A DNA stretch of 64,000 nucleotides, from NCBI GenBank assembly GCA_040756995.1, contig JBFLYK010000018.1, positions 1-64,000 of the forward strand, in the 5' to 3' direction. Below the pieces are notes generated by a model that did not search any database, was not told the DNA's origin, and worked only from the letters and a program-made list of their open reading frames with translations. The position numbers and the translations under genes were made by a program. This stretch comes from BP-133 sp040756995. Lineage in GTDB: Bacteria > Actinomycetota > Acidimicrobiia > IMCC26256 > BP-133. Shown here piece after piece: positions 23,556-30,955 of this stretch (the stretch's first letter is position 1; each line of letters opens with the position of its first letter).

Positions 23556-23600
23556 GGTCCGGCGCTTCTCCGTAACACCTGGCGTTACCAATGAACGCCG
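23556..23600. repeat. nested hairpin element, copy B
   Basis: Same architecture as copy A about 85 bp away: outer arms CGGCG-C-TTC and GAACGCCG, inner stem GTAAC (23572-23576)/GTTAC (23584-23588), loop ACCTGGC. Inner stem bases differ from copy A on both sides, and pairing is kept. Confidence 0.7.
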
Positions 23601-23641
23601 AACGTGCTGCCCAGGCCCATTGTCGCTGTCATACCGAGATG

Positions 23642-23655
23642 CGAACATACGTTCG
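23642..23655. promoter_or_regulatory. LexA (SOS) box of dinB
   Basis: CGAACATACGTTCG is a perfect palindrome that fits the Gram-positive LexA consensus CGAACRNRYGTTYG at every position. It abuts the GTG start of dinB, so LexA would block initiation of a very short-leadered or leaderless transcript. Confidence 0.85.
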
Positions 23656-24914
23656 TGGATGTCGAGGCAGCCGGCGCCGGGGACGGCGCCACGATCCTGC
23701 ACGCCGATCTCGATGCCTTCTACGCCTCGGTGGAGCAGCGGGACGAGCCCCGGTTGCGGGGAAGGCCGGTCATCGTCGGCGGCGGCGTGGTTCTGGCCGC
23801 CAGCTACGAGGCCAAGGCCTTCGGCGTGCGGACGGCGATGGGCGGCGCCCAGGCCCGCCGGCTGTGCCCCAACGCCGTCGTGGTCAAGCCCCGCTTCTCG
23901 GCCTACGTCGAGGCCAGCAAAGCGGTGTTCGCCATCTTCGAGGACACCACGCCGATCGTCGAGGGGCTGTCCATCGACGAGGCCTTCCTCGACGTCGGCG
24001 GCCTGCGCCGCCTGGCCGGCCCGCCGCGCCGGATCGCCGAGCGGCTCCGGGCCACCGTCCGGGAACGGGTCGGGCTGGCCATCACCGTCGGCGTGGCCCG
24101 CACCAAGTTCCTGGCCAAGGTGGCCAGCGGCGTCGCCAAACCCGACGGCCTGCTGGTCGTGGCCCCCGACGACGAACTGGCCTTCCTCCATCCCCTGCCG
24201 GTGGAACGGCTGTGGGGCGTCGGCCGCGTCACCTCGGCCAAGTTGCGGGCCCGGGGCATCACCACCGTGGCCGAGGTGGCGGCCCTGCCCGAGGCGGTGC
24301 TGGTGTCGATGCTCGGGCCGGCGGCCGGCCGCCACCTCCACGCCCTGGCCCACAACCGCGACCCGCGCCCCGTCCAGGGCGGCCGGCGCCGGCGCTCCAT
24401 CGGCGCGCAGAGCGCCCTCGGCCGGTCCCGGGCGATCCGGGGCCACGACCCCGAGGCCGTCGAGGCCGTCCTCATCAGCCTCGTCGACCGGGTCACCCGC
24501 CGGCTGCGGGCCGCCAACCGGGTCGGCCGCACCGTCGTCCTGCGGCTCCGCTTCGACGACTTCACCCGGACCACCCGCTCGCACACCATGCCCCAACCCA
24601 CCGACCGCACCGACACGATCCTCGAGGTGGCCCGAGAGCTCCTGAGCGCCGCCGCCCCCCTCATCCACCGGCAGGGCATCACGCTCGTCGGCGTTTCCGT
24701 GGCCAATCTGGAGGACAACGACGCCCTCCAGCTCATCCTCCCGTTCGAGCGCCGCCAGCAATCCGGCCCGGCGGGCCACGGCACCATCGACGCCGCCCTC
24801 GACGACGTCCGATCCCGCTTCGGCACCGCCGCCGTCACCCGCGCCGTCCTCCTGGCCCACCCCGGCGCGTCCGACGACTGGGAGGACCTGGCCGGAGGGC
24901 CGCTGGCTGGCTGA
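23655..24914 (+). CDS. dinB: DNA polymerase IV (Y-family), 419 aa
   Basis: Error-prone translesion polymerase. Palm-domain catalytic blocks HADLDAFYASVEQRD and SIDEAFLDVGG give the metal-binding Asp/Asp/Glu set; thumb, LWGVGRVTSAKLRARGI (HhH) and the little-finger domain are complete. The C-terminus lacks an obvious beta-clamp motif of QLxLF type, except for ALQLILPF near residue 370, which is a fair match. GTG 23655 is chosen because the SOS box lies directly upstream; a GTG at 23604 would put the box inside the gene. Confidence 0.95.
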   Translation: MDVEAAGAGDGATILHADLDAFYASVEQRDEPRLRGRPVIVGGGVVLAASYEAKAFGVRTAMGGAQARRLCPNAVVVKPRFSAYVEASKAVFAIFEDTTPIVEGLSIDEAFLDVGGLRRLAGPPRRIAERLRATVRERVGLAITVGVARTKFLAKVASGVAKPDGLLVVAPDDELAFLHPLPVERLWGVGRVTSAKLRARGITTVAEVAALPEAVLVSMLGPAAGRHLHALAHNRDPRPVQGGRRRRSIGAQSALGRSRAIRGHDPEAVEAVLISLVDRVTRRLRAANRVGRTVVLRLRFDDFTRTTRSHTMPQPTDRTDTILEVARELLSAAAPLIHRQGITLVGVSVANLEDNDALQLILPFERRQQSGPAGHGTIDAALDDVRSRFGTAAVTRAVLLAHPGASDDWEDLAGGPLAG

Positions 24915-25058
24915 CGCGGCTACAGGACCGGGATCCGGCCGGGGCCGGTGGCGAGGGCCCAGGCGAGCGCCGTCTGCGCCGGGTCGAAGGTCGGGCGGGA
25001 GCGGTCGGGGTGCCGCCGGGCGGCGGACGGGGTTCTCGGGTGACGGGTCCGGCCGGCG

Positions 25059-25196
25059 TCATCCATGGCGGCGGGTGAGCTCGGCGACGGCCTCGGCCAC
25101 CGTGGGCTGGGCCCGGCGGCGGGCTTCGCCTCCGTAGAGGCGACCGAGCGGGGTGTCGTACCAGGAGCCGTTCGACTTCTTCGTCGGGGTGCGCAT
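25059..25196 (-). CDS. very small basic protein, 45 aa
   Basis: An excellent GAGGAGGA site lies 6 nt before the ATG. The protein starts MRTPTKKSNGSWYDTPLGRL and ends in an amphipathic helix (PTVAEAVAELTRRHG) after an Arg cluster. No family recognised. The ribosome site and uninterrupted frame are the support. It stands between dinB and the HD hydrolase in opposite orientation. Confidence 0.5.
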   Translation of the reverse strand: MRTPTKKSNGSWYDTPLGRLYGGEARRRAQPTVAEAVAELTRRHG

Positions 25197-25319
25197 CGCT
25201 GATCCTCCTCGTGGTCGCGCTGTTGCCGTGATGCCGACGGTACGGCCGAAGCCGGACGGCCGTCGTTCCCACGTGCCGCGCTTGGACTGTCACTGCGGTG
25301 ACGGTGGCAGCATGGGCCC

Positions 25320-26018
25320 ATGGACAGTCCCGCCCTCTTCGGATTCGTCGCGCTCATGGACCGGTTCGGGGCCCGGCCCTGCCCGGCGCCCAGCACCCGC
25401 CGGGACGACTTTCTCGTGCTCGGCGAACGCTTCGACCAGGCGCTGCTCTACGCCGCCGCCGCCCACCGGCACCAGCCCCGCAAAGGGACGGCCGTGCCCT
25501 ACCTGAGCCATCTCCTCGGCGTGGCCTCCATCGTCCTCACCTATGGCGGCAACGAGGATCAGGCCATCGCCGGCCTCCTCCACGACACGGTGGAGGACTG
25601 CGGCACTGAGCATGAACCGGTCATCGAAGAGCTCTTCGGCGACGAGGTCCTCCGCATGGTGCTGGCTTGCACCGACGCCCGGGTGCCGGGCGGGCAGGGC
25701 AAGGGCGGCTGGCGGGAACGCAAGGAGCAGTACCTCAACCATCTGCGGGAGCTCCCGAAGGGCGACCCGGCGCTGCTCGTGTCGTGCAGCGACAAGCTGC
25801 ACAACGCCCAGGCCATCGCCGCCGACCTCGACACCTTCGGCCTCGAGCTGTGGGACCGCTTCCCGGGCAAGACGCCCGACGACCACCTCTGGTACTACGG
25901 CACGCTGTCCGACACGTTCTGCGAGCTGATGCCCGGCCCGCTGGCCGACCGTCTCACCATCACGGTCGACGCCATGGCCGCCACCCACTGGCGGCTCACC
26001 TTCGAGGCCGGCGGCTGA
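25320..26018 (+). CDS. stand-alone HD-domain (p)ppGpp hydrolase-like protein, 232 aa
   Basis: HD fold of the RelA/SpoT hydrolase type: ALLYAAAAHRHQPRKGTAVPY, HLLGVASIVLTYGG, the HDTVED metal motif (LLHDTVEDCG) and CSDKLHNAQAIAAD. There are no synthetase, TGS or ACT domains, so it resembles a small alarmone hydrolase (MESH1-like) with a longer C-terminus ending in a conserved-looking WYYGTLSDTFCE. It probably removes pyrophosphate from ppGpp or a related nucleotide. Confidence 0.85.
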   Translation: MDSPALFGFVALMDRFGARPCPAPSTRRDDFLVLGERFDQALLYAAAAHRHQPRKGTAVPYLSHLLGVASIVLTYGGNEDQAIAGLLHDTVEDCGTEHEPVIEELFGDEVLRMVLACTDARVPGGQGKGGWRERKEQYLNHLRELPKGDPALLVSCSDKLHNAQAIAADLDTFGLELWDRFPGKTPDDHLWYYGTLSDTFCELMPGPLADRLTITVDAMAATHWRLTFEAGG

Positions 26019-26067
26019 GTGACGAGTGCCTTCCCTGTCGGGCGCCAGAGGGCCGACGGGAGCGGCG

Positions 26068-28533
26068 CTACCCGACCGACGTCGTCAGCAACGCCGGCGC
26101 CGCCAGCCGCGGCAGCCCGTCCGCCGGCGCCGGCCGGGCCAGCAGGAAGCCCTGCACCGCGTCACATCCCAGGCGGTGCAACGCCTCCAGCTGGTGGAAG
26201 TGCTCGACACCCTCGGCCACCACTCCCAGCCGCAGGGCCTGGGCCAGGCTGACGATGGCCAGCACGATGGCCCCGTCCTCGGGATCGGTCCCCAGCCCGT
26301 CGATGAACGACCGGTCGATCTTGAGCGAGTCGACTGGGAAGCGCTTCAGGTAGCTGAGCGACGAGTAGCCGGTCCCGAAGTCGTCGACCGCCAGGTGCAC
26401 GCCGAGTCGCTTGAGGGCGTAGAGGGTGTCGGCCGTCGCCTCCACTTCCTCCATGAGGACGCTCTCGGTGATCTCCAGCCAGAGGGCGTCGGCCGGCAGC
26501 TCGGCCCGGGCCAGCGCCTCGGCCACCACGTCGATGAGGGCCGGATCGGCGAACTGCCGGGCCGACAGGTTCACCGTCACCCGCAGGTTGGGCCGGCCGT
26601 CGGCCCGCCAGTGGGCCAGCTGCCGACAAGACTCGTGCAGCACCCAGCGGCCGAGGGGCAGGATCAGCCCGCTCTCTTCGGCCAGCGGAACGAACTCGGC
26701 CGGCGAGATCATGCCCCGCTCCGGATGCTCCCACCGCACCAGCGCCTCGGCGGCGATGACCTCCCAGCCTTCGAAGGAGACGATCGGCTGGTAGTGGATC
26801 CGGAGCTCGCCGGCGCCGATGGCCCCCCGCAGCGACCGTTCCATCTCCAACCGGTCGATCATGCGGCGGCGCATGTCAGCGTCGAACAGCTCGATGCGGG
26901 ACCGGCCCCGCTCCTTGGCGCCGTACATGGCGACGTCGGAGTCCCGCAGCATGTCCTCGGCGGCGGTGCCGGGCTCGGCGTGGGCGATGCCGATGCTGGC
27001 GGTGATGACGCTCTCCCGCCCGCCGATCTCCATCGGCTCCGCCACGGCCGCCGCCACCCGCTCGGCCAGCTCGAGGGCCTCGCCGTCGGACAGGTCCTCG
27101 CAGACGATGACGAACTCGTCGCCGGCCAGCCGCCCGACGGTGTCGTGGGCCCGCACCGCCGCCCGCAGCCGCTCCGAGATGCACAGCAGCACCCGGTCGC
27201 CGACGGAGTGGCCGAAGGAGTCGTTGACGACCTTGAAGCGGTCGAGATCGGCGAAGAGGACGGTCACCCGCCCGCCCGTCCGCCCCGACCGGGCCAGCGC
27301 CTGGCCGAGCCGGTCGAGCACCAGACTGCGGTTCGGCAGGCCGGTCAATGGATCGTGGGTCGCCTGGTGGACGGCGTCGTCGAAGGCCCGGCGCATCCCG
27401 TCCACGGCGGCGGCGTCGTTGAGGGCCAGCGAGGCGTGCTCGGCGAAGGCGAGGAGCACCTCCTGCTCGGCGGGGGAGTAGGTGCGGGGGGTGAAGCTCC
27501 CGACGAGGAGGCTGCCGACGACCTGACCGTTGCGGGAGACGGGCGCCGCCATGGCCGAGCGCACACCATGGGCGGCTAGGGCCCGGTGCCCCTGGGGGAA
27601 GGCGTCGTAGTCGTGGGCGACCACGATCCGGCCCTGCAGGATGGCCTGCCCGCTCACCCCCTGGTCGATCCGGGCCCGGTACAGCGTGCGCATGACCGAG
27701 GGGTCGATGCCGACGGCCGACAGCAGCAGGGTGTGGTTGGGATCGGTCTCGTCGAGGATCCGCAGGCTGGCCGTGTCGTCGCCGAGCAGGTCGGCGGCGC
27801 CTTCGGTGATCGAGTCGAGCACCTCGCCGATGGGGAGGCGGTGGGAGATCGAGCGCTGAATGCGGAAGAGACGCTCGAGCAGCGTCTGGCGCTCCTGCAC
27901 GGCGGCCAGCAACCGCTGGTTCTCCTCCATGTGGGCCAGGGCCTGGTGGCGCAGCGTCCGTTCGTTGTCGAGGGCCCGCAGCATGCGCAGCGCCTGGGCC
28001 AGCACCCGGCCCATCCCCCGCAGCAGCAGGGCTTCGTCGGAGGAGAACGAGTCGCCGGAGCGGGCGACGAGCAGCGTCGTGGCGCCGTCGACCGGGACAA
28101 CGGCGGTGGCGCAGTCGCCGACACCGGGCACGTGGAACCGGACGGGCGGCGCACCGGTCGCTCCCCCGGCGGGAGCCTCGGCCCCCGCCCTGCGTTCACC
28201 GGCAACGGACGCGTGTGGCCCATGTACGCCGGTGGCCCCGCCGCCTGCGGCGGCGGCGGCGGCGAGGGCGGCGGACGGCCGTTGCCCAGGAACGGCGCTG
28301 GCCGCACCGCCTGCGGCGACCGCTACGAGGGCGGCGGCGGGGACGTGCCCGTCGCGGAACCCGACCGAGGCCAGCACCGACCCGTCCCGCACGATGGCGG
28401 CGACCTCGGCCTCCATGGCCTCGGCGGCCCGCTCGACGGCGCCGTCGACGGCGGCCGCCTCGTCTTCGTAGGCCGAGACGGCGGCCAGGAACTCGGCCAG
28501 CTGCTGGCCGTGCCACTCGGAGCGGACGGGCAC
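26068..28533 (-). CDS. GAF-GAF-GGDEF-EAL cyclic-di-GMP protein, 821 aa
   Basis: Soluble signalling protein. The N-terminal GAF-like region (1-175) carries a long Ala/Gly insert, then a coiled-coil linker, a second GAF (RIQRSISHRLPIGEVLDSI), a GGDEF domain whose signature is AGDEF rather than GGDEF (RLAGDEFVIV), and an EAL domain with intact EALVRW, NLSARQF and DDFGTGYSS. Hydrolysis is probable; synthesis is possible because AGDEF variants can be active. GTG 28533 lies 2 nt beyond the FIST stop, so the two genes form an operon and FIST may pass a signal to it. Confidence 0.9.
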   Translation of the reverse strand: MPVRSEWHGQQLAEFLAAVSAYEDEAAAVDGAVERAAEAMEAEVAAIVRDGSVLASVGFRDGHVPAAALVAVAAGGAASAVPGQRPSAALAAAAAAGGGATGVHGPHASVAGERRAGAEAPAGGATGAPPVRFHVPGVGDCATAVVPVDGATTLLVARSGDSFSSDEALLLRGMGRVLAQALRMLRALDNERTLRHQALAHMEENQRLLAAVQERQTLLERLFRIQRSISHRLPIGEVLDSITEGAADLLGDDTASLRILDETDPNHTLLLSAVGIDPSVMRTLYRARIDQGVSGQAILQGRIVVAHDYDAFPQGHRALAAHGVRSAMAAPVSRNGQVVGSLLVGSFTPRTYSPAEQEVLLAFAEHASLALNDAAAVDGMRRAFDDAVHQATHDPLTGLPNRSLVLDRLGQALARSGRTGGRVTVLFADLDRFKVVNDSFGHSVGDRVLLCISERLRAAVRAHDTVGRLAGDEFVIVCEDLSDGEALELAERVAAAVAEPMEIGGRESVITASIGIAHAEPGTAAEDMLRDSDVAMYGAKERGRSRIELFDADMRRRMIDRLEMERSLRGAIGAGELRIHYQPIVSFEGWEVIAAEALVRWEHPERGMISPAEFVPLAEESGLILPLGRWVLHESCRQLAHWRADGRPNLRVTVNLSARQFADPALIDVVAEALARAELPADALWLEITESVLMEEVEATADTLYALKRLGVHLAVDDFGTGYSSLSYLKRFPVDSLKIDRSFIDGLGTDPEDGAIVLAIVSLAQALRLGVVAEGVEHFHQLEALHRLGCDAVQGFLLARPAPADGLPRLAAPALLTTSVG

Positions 28534-28535
28534 CG

Positions 28536-29855
28536 TCAGGCCACCGCCAGCACGACCAGCGTCTGGTTGTGGAAGCCGCTGATGCCGTGGGTGCGGGCGA
28601 TCTCCCCGTAGGTGTAGAAGCCGGCCACCGGGGCGCCGGCGGCGAAGGAGGCGATGCGGTCGACCTCCCGGCTGATGCCGGCCTCGCCGAGGACGCCCCG
28701 CCGGGCGATGCAGTCGAAGGCCAGGAAGCCGAGGGGTGGGCGGCCGCCGAGGGCGGCCAGGGCGTCGCCGCAGGCGGCGTCGGTGGCGTCGAGGACGGAG
28801 TCGTCGTCGCCCTCCATGAACCACGTCAGCCCGCCCTGGGGGACCTGGGCGATGCAGGCGATGGACCGGTCGGTGAAGTCGGCGCCGGCCACGAAGCGGA
28901 CCTCTTCGCCGCTGCGGCGGCTGAGGCCCAGCGGGTGCGTCATGGCGAAACGGGTGAAGGCCTGCGGGTCGGTATGGGCCGCCGGGGGCGCCTGCAGGCG
29001 TTGCAGGTAGACGTCGAGGGCCGGGGCGTCGTCGAGGAGGTGGACCCGGTTGCCCTCGCTGCGGGTGACGACCATGGGGGATCCGACCCGGCGCCAACCG
29101 TGGCGGACGCCGATGCCGAGCGGGGCGTCGGAGGCGATGGCGGCGGCGACGACGGCGTGGCGCAGGACCTTGCCGTCGTGGAGCTGGGCGGTGCCGGCCA
29201 TGCGGAGGTCGTCGCCGGCGCAGCCGCCGACGAGAGGGACCTCGGCGCCGACGACCCGGTAGGCGCCCCGGACGATCTCGGCCTGGTCGCCGGCGAGGCC
29301 GTCGGTGAGGAGCAACAGGACCCGGTGCGACTTGCCGGCAGGGGCGTCGGCGATCGCGGCGCCGGCGTCGGCGCCGGGCGCGGGGTGGGCGTCGGCGCCG
29401 GGCGCGGGATGGGCGTCGGGGCCGCGGTCGGTCTCGGGGTCGGGGACGGGGTTGGCGTCAGGCAGCCGGTCGAGGCAGGCGGCGACCTCGGCGCCGGCCT
29501 GGCGCAGCCGGCCGTCGGCGGCGTCGGCGGCGGCGGTGGCTACGTCGAAGCCTGGCCCGCCGAGGGCGGTGACGACGACCCCGGCGTCGCCCGGCCCGCC
29601 GGTGGAGATCTCCCCGGCGGTGGAGCAGCCGATCATCGGCGTGTCGCCGGCGGCGGCCCGGATGCCCTCGACGAGCTCCGCCAGGTCGTAGGCCTCGCAG
29701 CAGAAGACGATGAGGAGCTTGGGATCGGGGCGGCCGCCGAGCGCCGCGGCGGTGGCCCGCTGTCCGGCCTGGCGGGCGTCAGCGTCCCCCGACTGGCCGA
29801 CGGCCAGCCAGCGGTGGTCCGCCGAGGGAGTGAGGTCCGCGTCCACAGGAAGCAC
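28536..29855 (-). CDS. FIST N/C-domain sensory protein, 439 aa
   Basis: The FIST_N blocks (LLIVFCCEAYDLAELVEGI, MIGCSTAGEISTGG) and FIST_C domain (FRFAMTHPLGL-like region, GFLAFDCIARRGVLG, GFYTYGEIARTHGISGFHNQ) are both recognisable. FIST proteins are predicted small-ligand, possibly amino acid, sensors tied to signalling enzymes, and here the next gene is a GGDEF-EAL protein. An in-frame insert (about 125-160) repeats DAHPAPGA. The GTG start has GAGGA 4 nt upstream. Confidence 0.9.
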   Translation of the reverse strand: MLPVDADLTPSADHRWLAVGQSGDADARQAGQRATAAALGGRPDPKLLIVFCCEAYDLAELVEGIRAAAGDTPMIGCSTAGEISTGGPGDAGVVVTALGGPGFDVATAAADAADGRLRQAGAEVAACLDRLPDANPVPDPETDRGPDAHPAPGADAHPAPGADAGAAIADAPAGKSHRVLLLLTDGLAGDQAEIVRGAYRVVGAEVPLVGGCAGDDLRMAGTAQLHDGKVLRHAVVAAAIASDAPLGIGVRHGWRRVGSPMVVTRSEGNRVHLLDDAPALDVYLQRLQAPPAAHTDPQAFTRFAMTHPLGLSRRSGEEVRFVAGADFTDRSIACIAQVPQGGLTWFMEGDDDSVLDATDAACGDALAALGGRPPLGFLAFDCIARRGVLGEAGISREVDRIASFAAGAPVAGFYTYGEIARTHGISGFHNQTLVVLAVA

Positions 29856-29875
29856 GCGTCCTCATCGGCGTGAAA

Positions 29876-29895
29876 CCCGTCCGGCTGAGGACGGG
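29876..29895 (-). terminator. hairpin behind the methyltransferase gene
   Basis: CCCGTCC (29876-29882) pairs with GGACGGG (29889-29895) around a 6-nt loop; an alternative hairpin GCTGAG/CTCAGC overlaps it. It lies in the 115-nt gap between the methyltransferase stop and the FIST start and may separate the two transcripts. Confidence 0.35.
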
Positions 29896-29970
29896 CTCAG
29901 CTCTCCCAACCTCTGACACCCGGATTGTCGGGATGTGGTGCTTCTGTCCCCGAGCGGTCGCCGCTGGCGG

Positions 29971-30768
29971 TCAGGGCCGGCGGGCCCAGGCGGCGACGAC
30001 GTCCCAGGCGGTGTAGGACCCGCCAGGCTCCAGGAGCGCCGCCCGGCACTCCTCGAGGATCGCCCGCTCGGCGTCGGTGTACGGCTGGCTCTCGAGGTAC
30101 TGCAGCCAGGTGACCCGGAAGAACTCTGCCAGGACCGACCCACCGGTGAACGTCATCCGGTTCCGGGTGCTCTGCACGTCGACGAGGCCGGCGGGTCCGA
30201 GGAGGTCCGGCAGCGTGCCGGCCCAGAACAGATCCATGCCGGCGTTCGCCTCGAGGATCGGCCGGTACATGGCGTCGAGCGACCGCCGGAAGATGTCGTC
30301 GGGCTCGAAGGCGCACCTCATGTCGACCTCTTCGAGCAGGAGCGTGCCGCCCGGCCGCAGCGCCCGGACCAGCTTGGGGAGCACGTCGTCCCGCTGGGGG
30401 ATGTGCATGAGGACGGCCCGGGTGTGGACCAGGTCGAACGCCGCCTCCGGCAGCTCGTCGGCCACCACGTCGAGCCGGCGCACCTCGAGGTTCGGCGCCG
30501 ACAGATCGGCCAGCAGCGCCGGCTCCAGATCGACGGCCAGCACCCGCCCCTCGGCCCCGACCCGGTCGCACAGCATCCGGACCACCGACCCGGCCCCGGC
30601 TCCGACCTCCAGGCAGCGCCACCCCGGCCGGATCCCGACCTTGTCGAGATGCTGCTCCGTGATCGGGTCGCAGGCCGCCTCGAGGAGCGTCAACCGCTCC
30701 CGGGCCGCCCGCCAGGCGTTGTCCAGCGTGTAAGTCGGTGTGTACTCGGGATCCGTGGTCGAGGTCAT
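29971..30768 (-). CDS. class I SAM-dependent methyltransferase, 265 aa
   Basis: Rossmann-type methyltransferase with motif I LEVGAGAGSVVRML, motif II AVDLEPALLADL, DLVHTRAVLMHIP and the post-motif LRPGGTLLLEEVD. AAGGGGGAG lies 9 nt before the ATG. The C-terminal helical part (FRVTWLQYLESQPYTDAE) is typical of small-molecule methyltransferases of actinomycetes; the substrate is unknown. It is divergent from a large secreted protein with a 187-bp shared upstream region. Confidence 0.85.
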   Translation of the reverse strand: MTSTTDPEYTPTYTLDNAWRAARERLTLLEAACDPITEQHLDKVGIRPGWRCLEVGAGAGSVVRMLCDRVGAEGRVLAVDLEPALLADLSAPNLEVRRLDVVADELPEAAFDLVHTRAVLMHIPQRDDVLPKLVRALRPGGTLLLEEVDMRCAFEPDDIFRRSLDAMYRPILEANAGMDLFWAGTLPDLLGPAGLVDVQSTRNRMTFTGGSVLAEFFRVTWLQYLESQPYTDAERAILEECRAALLEPGGSYTAWDVVAAWARRP

Positions 30769-30955
30769 TGCGTGTGGCTCCCCCTTTCTGATGCGCAGAC
30801 GTTAGGGCTCTTCCGAGCGCTTTGCTTGGTATGCGCCTGGAAGATGCCTCCAAGTTCAGTTCGCGCCTTTGATCGCCGAAAACAGGTTGAACGTTTCGCC
30901 CGCCCATCGCCCCACATCCGGGGGCAGACAGCCGGGCCGCCAGTAGGGGAGTCCA

